Source: Erythrobacter sp.
Lineage (GTDB): Bacteria; Pseudomonadota; Alphaproteobacteria; Sphingomonadales; Sphingomonadaceae
Length of the DNA stretch: 64,000 nucleotides
Direction: 5' to 3'
NCBI GenBank assembly: GCA_019739335.1
Contig: CP073261.1
Coordinates: 682,001-746,000, forward strand
Below, one piece after another: positions 16,935 through 25,213 of this stretch (the first letter of the stretch is position 1; the number at the start of each line of letters is the position of its first letter). The position numbers were made by a program, and so were the translations under genes. Under the pieces are notes generated by a model, which saw only the letters and a program-made list of their open reading frames with translations, was not told the DNA's origin and made no database searches.

Positions 16935-18292
16935 GGCTGTCACAGAAAACGCTGCCCTGGATTGGCCGGGAAGTGCAAACCGGTGACTATGATCGCGACA
17001 CACAGTCAGTCGGCATAGTTCATTTCGGCATCGGCGCGTTCCACCGCGCGCATCAGGCGTGGTACACCGATGCGGCAATGAACGCAGGCGAGCGTGACTG
17101 GATGATAACCGGCGTTTCGCTGCGCTCGGGTTCTGTTGCCGATCAGCTCAATCCCCAGGACGGGATGTTCACGCTGACCGAACGATCATCTCGGGGACGC
17201 ACAACGCGCGTCATCGGTTCAGTGCGCGAGGTACTGATTGCGGGCGACGGGCAAGACGCGATTGTCGCGCGAATCGCCTCACCGGACTGCCACGTCATCA
17301 GCTTCACCGTGACCGAAAAGGGCTATTGTCGGACGACGGACGGAGACCTTGACTTCGAGGCAGCCGCGGCGGGCTTTTACCCGATAGTGACCGATGCCCT
17401 CCACCGGCGCCGGGCCGCCGGACTTGGAGGCCTGACATTGCTGAGCTGCGACAACCTGTCGGGCAATGGCAGGGTTCTAAGCCGGCTATTCGGAGAATGG
17501 CTGGAATATTCCGCGCCGGACCTTGCAGGCTGGTTCGCCGCAGAATGCCGCACGCCCAATTCGATGGTCGATCGCATCGTCCCCGCCACCACCCCTGCTG
17601 ACCTCACCACCCTCATAGCGCAGCTTGGACTGCGCGATGAAGGCGCGGTGTTCACGGAAGAATTCAGCCAGTGGGTGGTCGAAGACAATTTCGCCGGGCC
17701 TCGCCCGCATTGGGAGGATTACGGCGCGCAGGTGGTCGCCGATGTCGCGCCCTATGAAAGCGCCAAACTGCGGATGCTCAACGGCGCGCATTCGCTGCTG
17801 GCCTATTGCGGCCTCCAGGCCGGCCACACCTTCGTCCACGAAGCGGTCGCCGATCCTTCCCTGCGTGCCCTTACCCTAAGGCTGATGCGCGATGAGGCCG
17901 CACCCACCATCGCGACGAGCGCAGGGCAGGACCTTGTCGCCTACGCCGATGCACTGCTGGCTCGCTTCGCCAACCCAGATATCAACCACCGATTGGTTCA
18001 GATCGCAATGGACGGCAGCCAGAAGTTGCCGCAACGCTGGCTCGAAACGCTGGCGGCGAACCAGCGGGACGGGCAGGCATGTCCGGCGATCCTGCAAGGC
18101 TTGGCTGCGTGGATATGCCATTTGCGCGGCGCAAATGGCGCTGTCGATGATCCACTCGCAGAAAAGCTCGCCACCGCAGCGCGGGAGGCCGAGCCGACAG
18201 TGGCTCTTTTCAGCAATTGCGGGTTGCTCCCTTCCATGTGGCAGCCATCAATGGCAGACCGCGCCGTAATCTCCGCGCACCTCCACCGATAA
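16931..18292 (+). CDS. uxuB: Fructuronate reductase / mannitol dehydrogenase family (TTG start)
   Basis: A 453-residue long-chain mannitol dehydrogenase family protein. It carries the N-terminal VGIVHFGIGAFHRAHQAWY signature, the catalytic-domain TLLSCDNLSGNGRV segment, and AKLRMLNGAHSLLAYCG, whose lysine is the catalytic residue of the family. In this context it should reduce D-fructuronate to D-mannonate with NADH, between UxaC and ManD. The start is TTG at 16931, forming a TTGA overlap with the uxaC stop, with AAGCAGG upstream as ribosome site; the longer open frame lies inside uxaC. A mannitol or arabinitol substrate is less likely given the neighbours. Confidence 0.9.
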   Translation: MRLSQKTLPWIGREVQTGDYDRDTQSVGIVHFGIGAFHRAHQAWYTDAAMNAGERDWMITGVSLRSGSVADQLNPQDGMFTLTERSSRGRTTRVIGSVREVLIAGDGQDAIVARIASPDCHVISFTVTEKGYCRTTDGDLDFEAAAAGFYPIVTDALHRRRAAGLGGLTLLSCDNLSGNGRVLSRLFGEWLEYSAPDLAGWFAAECRTPNSMVDRIVPATTPADLTTLIAQLGLRDEGAVFTEEFSQWVVEDNFAGPRPHWEDYGAQVVADVAPYESAKLRMLNGAHSLLAYCGLQAGHTFVHEAVADPSLRALTLRLMRDEAAPTIATSAGQDLVAYADALLARFANPDINHRLVQIAMDGSQKLPQRWLETLAANQRDGQACPAILQGLAAWICHLRGANGAVDDPLAEKLATAAREAEPTVALFSNCGLLPSMWQPSMADRAVISAHLHR

Positions 18293-18340
18293 CCGAGCAA
18301 TGGCCTTGAGGGTACAGAGATTGGTTGAACGGCTTGGCAG

Positions 18341-18359
18341 GCCCAGGCCCACCCTGGGC
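18341..18359. terminator. Weak hairpin after uxuB
   Basis: GCCCAGG and CCTGGGC form a 7-bp stem with a 5-base loop 48 bp after uxuB, followed by GGCAATTTTC. The T-run is short and displaced, so this is only a candidate. It could also serve the tRNA-Leu transcript from the other side. Confidence 0.4.
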
Positions 18360-18396
18360 GGCAATTTTCAATGGATTTCAATGCTTTGAGAACAAA

Positions 18397-18483
18397 TGGT
18401 GCCCAGAAGAGGACTCGAACCTCCACGCCCTTGCGAGCGCCAGCACCTGAAGCTGGTGCGTCTACCAATTCCGCCATCTGGGC
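18397..18483 (-). tRNA. tRNA-Leu (anticodon CAG)
   Basis: Reading the minus strand, the acceptor stem GCCCAGA pairs with TCTGGGC, followed by discriminator A and an encoded CCA at 18397-18399. The anticodon stem CCAGC/GCTGG encloses the loop TTCAGGT, giving anticodon CAG. A long variable arm (TGGCGCTCGCAAGGGCGT region) and the T-arm GGTTCGAGTCC are present, as expected for a class II leucine tRNA of 87 nt with CCA. It decodes CUG, the dominant leucine codon in this high-GC genome. Confidence 0.96.
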
Positions 18484-18686
18484 ACCGGAGCAGTTCGGTC
18501 AGCGAAGGCCGACTGCGGGTAGGGGCGGGCCGATAGGACAGGCGGGCTGGCGAGTCAACGCGGGTTTCGCTTTGGTGTGACGGATTCCGCAGCGAGACTT
18601 GCACGCTTGCCATTGCCCGCCTGCCCTCGCCTGTGCCAATGGCTTTGTGACGCCGGTCCGCCGGCAAACCAGCGAAGAAGGTTTAT

Positions 18687-19634
18687 ATGGCCAGCACATC
18701 CCCCCTCGACGGCAAGCTTGTCACCCTGATCGGTGGCAGCGGCTTTATCGGTTCGCATCTGGCGCAGGACCTGCTCGAACGCGGCGCGCGGGTGCGGATT
18801 GCGGCGCGGGAGCCGGAAAAGGCGTTCCGGCTGAAGCCGCTCGCCAATCTCGGTCAGCTCCAGTTCGCCCGCTGCAATGCGTTGGACAAGCGCAGCATTG
18901 CGGCCTGCGTGGCGGGGTCGGACGCGGTGGCCTGGCTGATCGGTGCGTTCGACGGCAACCAGCAGATGCTCCAGGCCGATGGACCGGGCCATGCGGCGCA
19001 GGTGGCCGCTGCGGGCGGTGCGGGCAGCTTTGTCTATGTGTCTGCCATCGGCGCCGATGCCGAAGCCCAGACAGCCTATTACCGGACCAAGGCGGACGGT
19101 GAGCGGCAGGTGCTTGCTGCCTTCCCGCGCGCCACGGTGATTCGCCCATCTGTGGTGTTCGGCGAGGAATCCGGGCTGGTGCCGATGTTCGCAGGCATGG
19201 TGCAGATGATGCCGGTGATGCCAGTGTTCGGAGCCGGATCAAAGTTTCAGCTGGTGTGGGTGGACGATGTCGCCGCTGCGATTGCTACTGCGCTGGAAGA
19301 CCCCGGCACTTATGGCGCCAAAATCTATGAGGCGGCAGGGCCGGAAGCGCTGTCGATGATGCAGATCCACGAAATGATCGCGGCAGCGCAGAACCGCAAG
19401 CGCACCTTCTTCGCCATGCCCGATCCGCTGGCGAAGCTGTTTGCCGCCATGCCGCTGACTCCGATCAATGCCGATCAGCTGGCAATGCTGGCGATGGGAA
19501 GCACGGCCAGCACAGGGACGCCGCAACTCACCGATATGGGCATTGCGCCCAAGCCGCTGTCGCTGTTCCTCGATCGCTGGATGATCCGCTATCGCAAGCA
19601 TGGCCGCTTTGGCGAGAAAAGGTCGGTGATCTGA
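18687..19634 (+). CDS. NAD(P)-binding protein, complex I NDUFA9-like SDR
   Basis: A 315-residue extended/atypical short-chain dehydrogenase. The Rossmann motif GGSGFIGSH lies at residues 16-24, with DAVAWLIGAFDGN and SFVYVSAIGADAEAQTAYYRTKADGE (Tyr and Lys of the active-site region) following. This is the family of bacterial homologues of the mitochondrial complex I subunit NDUFA9, common in alphaproteobacteria. A respiratory or ubiquinone-linked role is suggested by that family only. It stands alone on the plus strand after the tRNA. Confidence 0.83.
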   Translation: MASTSPLDGKLVTLIGGSGFIGSHLAQDLLERGARVRIAAREPEKAFRLKPLANLGQLQFARCNALDKRSIAACVAGSDAVAWLIGAFDGNQQMLQADGPGHAAQVAAAGGAGSFVYVSAIGADAEAQTAYYRTKADGERQVLAAFPRATVIRPSVVFGEESGLVPMFAGMVQMMPVMPVFGAGSKFQLVWVDDVAAAIATALEDPGTYGAKIYEAAGPEALSMMQIHEMIAAAQNRKRTFFAMPDPLAKLFAAMPLTPINADQLAMLAMGSTASTGTPQLTDMGIAPKPLSLFLDRWMIRYRKHGRFGEKRSVI

Positions 19635-19642
19635 TTGTCTTG

Positions 19643-19664
19643 CGTCGGCGCCTCCGCGCCGACG
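19643..19664. repeat. Perfect 9-bp stem intergenic hairpin
   Basis: CGTCGGCGC and GCGCCGACG form a perfect stem with a CTCC loop nine bases after the preceding gene, followed by further GC-rich partial palindromes to about 19730. No T-run follows, so it is not a clear terminator. It resembles short GC-rich intergenic repeat elements, but a second copy was not found in this window. Confidence 0.4.
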
Positions 19665-19746
19665 TCCTCGATGCTGATCCTCCGCTACGCTCCGGGCATC
19701 TGCGGGCGGCCGTTCGGCCTTGCGGTCGCCATGCGACCATATGTTC

Positions 19747-20508
19747 CTATCGGCTTTGGACACCCCGCAACCGCACCGAGGCAGGCATATTGGGAATGCC
19801 ACTGTAAAGCCGTTCGAGCCATGCCTCGTCGAAGGCCGTCAGGCGCGGCGCGCGGCTGGCGGGATCGGCGAACAAGGTGAGCAGCGACGCCTGCTCCGCT
19901 CCCGCCTCGTCCGGAAAGGCGGTGGCAAAGCCGCGCAGGCTCGCCAGATCGGCCAGTTGCGCCACGGTCAGTCCGCTCACTTCGGCGCGGTCGAACAGCA
20001 CCAGTGCATAGGTGATGTCGTTGCGCACCGGGACATAGATGCGCGAATGCGCCTGCCACATGCCCGCGCGCGGCAGGTCGGTCATGTTCTCGCGGGTGCC
20101 CACGTGCAAGCCATCGCGGGTCCGTTGCTGGATCTGGTGCCACACCGTCACCGGGCCGCGCTGCGCCAACAGCGTGTCGCGATCGGCGCGGTTCATGCGC
20201 GCGAAGAGATGGCCGCGATCAGCCACCAGTTGCGCCAGATAATCCTGTCCGCTTTCGACGAAGCCGATCAGCAGGTTGGGTTCGCAGCTGGCTTCATCGG
20301 CCAGTTGCAAGCCAAAGCGCGTGGCATTTGACCGGATACGGCCGACCATCAGTTCAGCCTGTTCCAGCTCCAGCCCGGTCACGCCGGGGCACAACCGGTC
20401 CTCGAAGCGGGGCAGCGGCTCATCCTGGTTGACCTGTGCCAAGGCAGGCGCGGCGAACAGCGACGACGCCAACCCTGCAAGAACGGTAACGACGAACCTG
20501 CGGAGCAT
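19747..20508 (-). CDS. Exported protein of unknown function (253 residues)
   Basis: I do not recognise the family with certainty. The start at 20508 follows AAAGGATAAAGGG and gives a clean Sec signal peptide (MLRRFVVTVLAGLASSLF to APALAQ, cleavage near residue 25). The mature part has PRFEDRLCPGVTGLELEQA, a later SCEPNLLIGFVESGQDYLAQL, and a C-terminal LTAFDEAWLERLYSGI. Two conserved-looking cysteines could form a disulphide in the periplasm. The longer in-frame start adds ten charged residues before the signal and is less likely. It is convergent with the NDUFA9-like gene. Confidence 0.7.
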   Translation of the reverse strand: MLRRFVVTVLAGLASSLFAAPALAQVNQDEPLPRFEDRLCPGVTGLELEQAELMVGRIRSNATRFGLQLADEASCEPNLLIGFVESGQDYLAQLVADRGHLFARMNRADRDTLLAQRGPVTVWHQIQQRTRDGLHVGTRENMTDLPRAGMWQAHSRIYVPVRNDITYALVLFDRAEVSGLTVAQLADLASLRGFATAFPDEAGAEQASLLTLFADPASRAPRLTAFDEAWLERLYSGIPNMPASVRLRGVQSR

Positions 20509-20663
20509 CCCTTTATCCTTTCGCCTCTTGCCCAACACTGTAGCATCGATCGTGGCGCAATTCAGCAGGGAAAGGCCGGATGAGACTGCTCAGGAAAGCT
20601 GGATCAAGGTCGATATGCAGGTCGGGCAATTCGCGCCTTGCCCCGCCCCGGCAACTGCGGCAT

Positions 20664-20677
20664 AGGTAGCGCTACCA
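20664..20677. promoter_or_regulatory. Candidate LacI-type operator before the sugar porter
   Basis: AGGTAGCGCTACCA contains the perfect 12-bp palindrome GGTAGCGCTACC at 20665-20676, about 50 bp upstream of the porter start. Central CG pairs inside a symmetric 14-mer are typical of LacI-family operators. Four related sites occur elsewhere in the window, all before xylan/xylose genes. Confidence 0.75.
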
Positions 20678-20726
20678 TAATCTGGGAGCCGCGTCACAAG
20701 CGGCCCTGTTCGGAGGGATGATCGCA

Positions 20727-22127
20727 ATGACTGAGGTACCACGCACCAGCGTGAACATGGCGCTGATTTCCGCCATCGTGGCCGTCGCCACCATCGGCGG
20801 ACTGCTGTTCGGCTATGACAGCGGCGCGGTGAACGGCACGCAGGGGGGGTTGATCGCGGAGTTCGGACTTAGCGATGCCTCGCTGGGCTTCACCGTCGGT
20901 TCGCTGCTGATCGGCTGCGCTTTCGGGGCCTTCTTCGCCGGTCGCCTCGCCGATGCCGTAGGTCGGCGCGCGGTGATGATCATGGCCGCAATCCTGTTCG
21001 TCGTAGGTGCGCTGGTGCAGGGCATGACCGACAGCCACACGCTGTTCGTGGTGTTCCGCTTTGCCGGCGGCATGGCCGTGGGCGCGGCCTCGGTGCTTTC
21101 CCCCCTCTATATTTCCGAAGTGGCCCCGGCGAACATTCGCGGGCGACTGACGACGGTGCAGCAGGTGATGATCATTTCCGGCCTCACCGCCGCCTTCGTG
21201 GTCAATTACTTCCTCGCCCAGAGCGCGGGTAGTTCGCTCGGCCAGATCGGTGGTATTGCTGCGTGGCGCTGGATGTATCTCGCGCAGGCGATCCCGGCGG
21301 TGGTGTTCCTCGTGGCCTTGCTGTTCATCCCCGAAAGCCCGCGCTACCTCGTGTCGCGACGCAAGGATGCCGAGGCCCATACCGTGCTGACCCGGCTGTT
21401 CGGACCGGAAGAAGCGACGCGCAAGGTCGCCGAAATCCGCGCCACTTTCTCCGACGATCACCGCCCGCGCCTGCGCGATGTCACCGCCCCCGGCACCGGG
21501 CTGCGGCCGATCGTCTGGGCCGGGATCATGCTGGCGACTTTCCAGCAGTTTGTCGGCATCAACATCATTTTCTACTACGGTGAAACGCTGTGGCGGCTGG
21601 CCGGGGTATCGGAAGAGGTCGCGCTGGAGCGCAACATCATCTCGGGTGTGGTCTCCATCGCAGCCGTGCTGCTGGCGCTGGCGATCATCGACAAGGTTGG
21701 GCGCAAGCCGCTGCTGATGATCGGCTCGCTGGGCATGGGGGTGACGCTGGCCGCAATGACCTGGGTGTTCAGTGGTGCAGACACCGATGCGGCGGGCAAC
21801 CTCATTCTCACCGAGAACGCCGGATACATCGCACTGGTCGCAGCCAATCTCTACGTCATCTTCTTCAACTTCAGCTGGGGCCCCGTGATGTGGGTGATGC
21901 TGGGCGAGATGTTCCCCAACCAGATTCGCGGCAGCGCGCTGGCGGTGGCGGGGCTCGCACAGTGGGGCGCGAATTATCTGGTGGTGCAGAGCTTCCCCGC
22001 GATGGCGAGTTGGTCGCTCGCAGGGACTTACGCGCTCTACACCGTGGCCGCCTTCATCAGCTTCTTCCTCGTCAAGAGCCTCATCAACGAGACGAAGGGC
22101 AAGGAACTGGAGGAAATGGAAGGCTGA
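20727..22127 (+). CDS. Sugar porter MFS transporter (xylose/hexose:H+ symporter type)
   Basis: A 466-residue inner-membrane protein with 12 predicted helices. It shows sugar-porter signatures: GGLLFGYDSGAVNG in helix 1, the loop motif GRLADAVGRR, SPLYISEVAPANIRGRL, IPESPRYLV after helix 6, QQFVGINIIFYY in helix 7, and DKVGRKPLL. This is the group that includes E. coli XylE and Caulobacter XylE. The ATG at 20727 sits nine bases after GGAGGG; the ATG at 20718 directly abuts that site and is less likely. A LacI-type operator upstream links it to the xylose regulon, so D-xylose is the probable substrate. A strong terminator follows. Confidence 0.9.
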   Translation: MTEVPRTSVNMALISAIVAVATIGGLLFGYDSGAVNGTQGGLIAEFGLSDASLGFTVGSLLIGCAFGAFFAGRLADAVGRRAVMIMAAILFVVGALVQGMTDSHTLFVVFRFAGGMAVGAASVLSPLYISEVAPANIRGRLTTVQQVMIISGLTAAFVVNYFLAQSAGSSLGQIGGIAAWRWMYLAQAIPAVVFLVALLFIPESPRYLVSRRKDAEAHTVLTRLFGPEEATRKVAEIRATFSDDHRPRLRDVTAPGTGLRPIVWAGIMLATFQQFVGINIIFYYGETLWRLAGVSEEVALERNIISGVVSIAAVLLALAIIDKVGRKPLLMIGSLGMGVTLAAMTWVFSGADTDAAGNLILTENAGYIALVAANLYVIFFNFSWGPVMWVMLGEMFPNQIRGSALAVAGLAQWGANYLVVQSFPAMASWSLAGTYALYTVAAFISFFLVKSLINETKGKELEEMEG

Positions 22128-22148
22128 GCAAGCTTTCGGGTCACAGTG

Positions 22149-22178
22149 CGGCCGGGGCGGCTTGGTCTGCCCCGGCCG
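22149..22178 (+). terminator. Rho-independent terminator after the sugar porter
   Basis: CGGCCGGGGC and GCCCCGGCCG form a perfect 10-bp stem with a 10-base loop, followed by TTCCTTT. It lies 21 bp after the porter stop and 18 bp before the halogenase start, so the halogenase pair either has read-through expression or a promoter inside the hairpin region. Confidence 0.75.
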
Positions 22179-22196
22179 TTCCTTTAAGGACGGGGC

Positions 22197-23744
22197 ATGG
22201 GTGAAGCGAGGGACAGGCAGACGCGCGTGGTGGTGCTTGGCGGAGGAACCGCCGGGTGGATGAGCGCGGCGGCACTCGCCAAGCTGCTCGGCTCCAAGGT
22301 GCGCGTCGAACTGGTCGAGAGCGAGGATATCGGCATCGTCGGCGTAGGCGAGGCGACGCTGCCGCATATCCGTGGCTTCGTCGAACGGCTGGGGATCGAC
22401 GAGACGCGCTTCATGGCCGCCACCCATGCCACCTACAAGCTGGGGATCGACTTCCGCGATTTCGGGCGGATCGGGGAGAGCTATATCCACCCCTTCGGCA
22501 GCTTCGGGGAGGAACTGGCAGGTGTGCCGTTCCACCACTACTGGCTGGAAATGCAGCGCCACGGGCTGGCGGACGAGATCGGCAATTACTCGCTCGGCGT
22601 CATGGCTGCGCGCGCCAATCGCTTCCGCCCGCCGACCACGGACAACGCGCTCTCGGGCACCTACGGCTACGCTTACCAGTTCGACGCGACGCTGTTCGGC
22701 CCGTTCATGCGCGAATTCGGGCTGGGCCTCGGCGTTACCCGCACCGAGGGCCGGGTAACGCAGGTGGAGCGCGATCCGCTGAGCGGCAATGTCACCGAAC
22801 TGGTGCTCGAAGACGGGCGGCGGATTGCGGGCGACCTGTTCGTCGATTGCTCGGGCTTCCGCTCGTTGTTGCTGGGTGATGCGCTGGGCGAGGAGTGGGA
22901 GGACTGGTCCCACTGGCTCCCCTGCGATCGCGCCGCCGCCCTGCCCTGCACCCATGTCTCGGATGAGATCGCGCCCTATACCATCGCCACCGCCATGCCC
23001 GCCGGGTGGCGCTGGCGCATTCCGTTGCAGCACCGGATCGGCAACGGTTATGTCTTTTCCAGCGCTTTCGTTTCGGAGGATGAAGCCTGCGCTGCCATCC
23101 TCGGCGCGGTAGAGGGCGAACCGCTCGCCGATCCGCGCGTGCTGCGGTTCCGCGCCGGGCGGCGCAAGCGCAGTTGGCAGAAGAACGTGATTGCGGTGGG
23201 TCTGGCTTCGGGTTTCCTCGAACCGCTTGAATCCACCTCGATCTACCTCGCGCAGATGGCGATTACCTATCTGGTCGAACTGTTCCCAGCCGAGACGCAT
23301 GGCGGCTCGATCGATCCGCGCGACCGTGACGAATTCAACCGGCTGGTGGACATGGAATACGATCGGGTGCGGGACTTCCTGATCCTGCATTACAATGCGA
23401 CGACCCGCAACGATTCCGAATTCTGGAACCATGTGCGCACCTATCAGGTGCCCGATAGCCTGGCGGACAAGCTGGAACTGTGGCGGCGCACCGGGCGGAT
23501 CGCAAAATATGCCGACGGGCTGTTCTACGATGCCAGCTGGATCGCCGTTTATCTGGGGCAAGGCGTGGTGCCGCAAGCGCACGATCCGCGCGTGCAATTG
23601 CCCGATCCGGCGCAGGTGTCGCGGGCGATGGACCGCTTCGCAGGGGCCGTGGCCGAGGAAGTGGCGGCGATGCCCGGACACCGCGAATATTTGATCCGCG
23701 AAGCCGCCCGGCTGGCTCCACAGCCCGATTTGACTCCCGCATGA
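22197..23744 (+). CDS. Flavin-dependent tryptophan halogenase homologue 1
   Basis: A 515-residue FAD enzyme of the PrnA/RebH family. It has GGGTAGW (residues 15-21), VGEAT (50-54), the catalytic lysine in ATYKLG (Lys81, equivalent to PrnA Lys79), WRWRIP (271-276), and GFLEPLEST (339-347) with the active-site glutamate. All residues needed for halogenation through a lysine chloramine/bromamine are therefore present. FADH2 must come from a flavin reductase, and none is in the window. There is no signal peptide, so it is cytoplasmic. It starts six bases after AAGGACGGGGC and overlaps the degenerate paralogue by 4 bp. Its substrate is unknown; halogenases next to TonB receptors have been shown to brominate indole in vitro. 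Confidence 0.88.
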   Translation: MGEARDRQTRVVVLGGGTAGWMSAAALAKLLGSKVRVELVESEDIGIVGVGEATLPHIRGFVERLGIDETRFMAATHATYKLGIDFRDFGRIGESYIHPFGSFGEELAGVPFHHYWLEMQRHGLADEIGNYSLGVMAARANRFRPPTTDNALSGTYGYAYQFDATLFGPFMREFGLGLGVTRTEGRVTQVERDPLSGNVTELVLEDGRRIAGDLFVDCSGFRSLLLGDALGEEWEDWSHWLPCDRAAALPCTHVSDEIAPYTIATAMPAGWRWRIPLQHRIGNGYVFSSAFVSEDEACAAILGAVEGEPLADPRVLRFRAGRRKRSWQKNVIAVGLASGFLEPLESTSIYLAQMAITYLVELFPAETHGGSIDPRDRDEFNRLVDMEYDRVRDFLILHYNATTRNDSEFWNHVRTYQVPDSLADKLELWRRTGRIAKYADGLFYDASWIAVYLGQGVVPQAHDPRVQLPDPAQVSRAMDRFAGAVAEEVAAMPGHREYLIREAARLAPQPDLTPA

Positions 23745-25213
23745 GCGAAGCGCGCGCCTTGCCGCGCAGCGTCGTCGTCGCGGGCGGCGGGCTGGTGGCG
23801 GTGCTGGCCGCCGTGGCCCTGCGCCGCGCCTTGCCTGCGACGCAGGTGACGGTGGTGGTTACGCCGGCAGAACCCGCTGCATTCGCTGACCATGCCAGCA
23901 GTGCATCGCCGCATGGGGTGCGGCTGCTGGAAAAGTTCGGCATGGCCGAGGCGGATATCCTCAGCCGCTGCGGCGGCAGTCACCGGTTGGTTACGCGCTA
24001 TGCCGACTGGAGCGGCGAGGGTGCGCAGGCGGTGGTCGCCTATGGCTCGGCCACCGATCCGGCGCTCGCCAGCGCCTTCGTTCGTGACTGGGGTGGCGGA
24101 CGGCGCGGGGCCAGTACCGATGCCCCGCCCGCTTCGCTTGCCGAGGTGCTGGCACAGGCGGGACGGTTCGCCGCCGAGCAGTTTGATCCTGCCAATCCGC
24201 CCGGAAATCCCTTGCCCGGGGTCGAATATGCGCTGCGCTGGAATGCCCCGGCCTTGCGCGATCTGGTGATTGCGCAAGCGCAGGCCGTGGGCGTGCAGCA
24301 CCGGATGGCGCGGACGGGCGCACTACGGCTGGACGAGTCCGGCGATGCGCTGGCGCTGGCGCTGGCGCTCGACGGACAGGGCGAGATCGCGGCGGACCTG
24401 TTTGTCGATTGCACCGGGCCTGCCGCGGCGCTGCTTGCGCAAATGCCGGGGGCCGCGCGGATCGACTGGTCCGCTTTCCTGCCGGTGCGGCAAGTGCTTT
24501 GCGCCGCTCCGGGGCAACCGGTGCTGGCGCTGGAGGATCGGGTCACGCTGACTCCCGCCGGTTGGTTGATCGAGAGTACCGGACGGGACGGCTTGCATCG
24601 GGTTCTGGGGCTGACCGAAGGCGCTGGCGAAACGCAAGTAATGGCCGCGCTGGGTGGGGCTCCGGTCGCGCGGGCGGTGGGCTTTGTCCCGGGTCGCGCC
24701 AAGGAAAGCTGGATCGGCAATGTCGTAGCGCTTGGCGATGCTGCCGCGCTGTTCGAGCCGCTTGGCAATCTCAATCTCGACTGCGCGCTGCGCCAGCTCG
24801 ACCTGCTGCTCGAACTTCTGCCCGGACTCGACATCGCCGAGGGAGAGCGCGCCGAATTCAACCGCCGCGCAAACCTGCTCGCCGACGGCGCACGCGATCT
24901 TGTCGCCGCGCACTATGCGGCCCCGCGTGCCGCGGCCCTGTTCGACCCGCTGTCACACTCGCCCGAACTGGAACTGGCCCTCGACCAGTTCACCCGTCGG
25001 GGCCGCTCGCCTTTCTTCGAGGAATGGCCGATCACCGAGCAGGAGCGCGCAGCGCTGTTCGCTGCCGTGGGCATTCCGCGCGGCGCGCCTGCCGTCAGCC
25101 CGCCGCCCAATCCGCAGGCCGAACGCATTCTCGCCGCCAAGGCTCAGGCGGCATTGCAGGCCACCCCGCCCTACCAGCAATGGCTGGCGAGCGTGGTCAA
25201 ACCCGTCCGCTAG
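23741..25213 (+). CDS. Degenerate tryptophan-halogenase-like flavoprotein
   Basis: A 490-residue protein that aligns by eye with the halogenase before it but has lost its catalytic motifs. GGGTAGW has become GGGLVAV (residues 15-21), the GEAT region reads SSAS, and the catalytic lysine position is Arg82 (SHRLVTRY). The WxWxIP motif reads GWLIEST, and the EPLEST motif is reduced to EPLGNL. LFVDCTG and WIGNVVALGDAAALFEPL remain, so an FAD fold may persist. No stop codon or frameshift interrupts it. ATGA overlap couples it to the active-looking halogenase. It may be a partner subunit, a monooxygenase-like variant or a decaying duplicate. Confidence 0.8.
   Translation: MSEARALPRSVVVAGGGLVAVLAAVALRRALPATQVTVVVTPAEPAAFADHASSASPHGVRLLEKFGMAEADILSRCGGSHRLVTRYADWSGEGAQAVVAYGSATDPALASAFVRDWGGGRRGASTDAPPASLAEVLAQAGRFAAEQFDPANPPGNPLPGVEYALRWNAPALRDLVIAQAQAVGVQHRMARTGALRLDESGDALALALALDGQGEIAADLFVDCTGPAAALLAQMPGAARIDWSAFLPVRQVLCAAPGQPVLALEDRVTLTPAGWLIESTGRDGLHRVLGLTEGAGETQVMAALGGAPVARAVGFVPGRAKESWIGNVVALGDAAALFEPLGNLNLDCALRQLDLLLELLPGLDIAEGERAEFNRRANLLADGARDLVAAHYAAPRAAALFDPLSHSPELELALDQFTRRGRSPFFEEWPITEQERAALFAAVGIPRGAPAVSPPPNPQAERILAAKAQAALQATPPYQQWLASVVKPVR

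Noticed and set aside
18397..18483. tRNA-Leu as an integration site for a mobile element
   Set aside because: No integrase, direct repeat of the tRNA 3' end or foreign-looking block was seen on either side.
20718..20726. ATG start for the sugar porter at 20718
   Set aside because: It directly abuts the GGAGGG ribosome site; the ATG at 20727 has proper spacing.
20694..23681. 995-codon open frame on the minus strand
   Set aside because: Antisense to the sugar porter and halogenase 1, both with complete motifs; composition is that of a reading-frame shadow.
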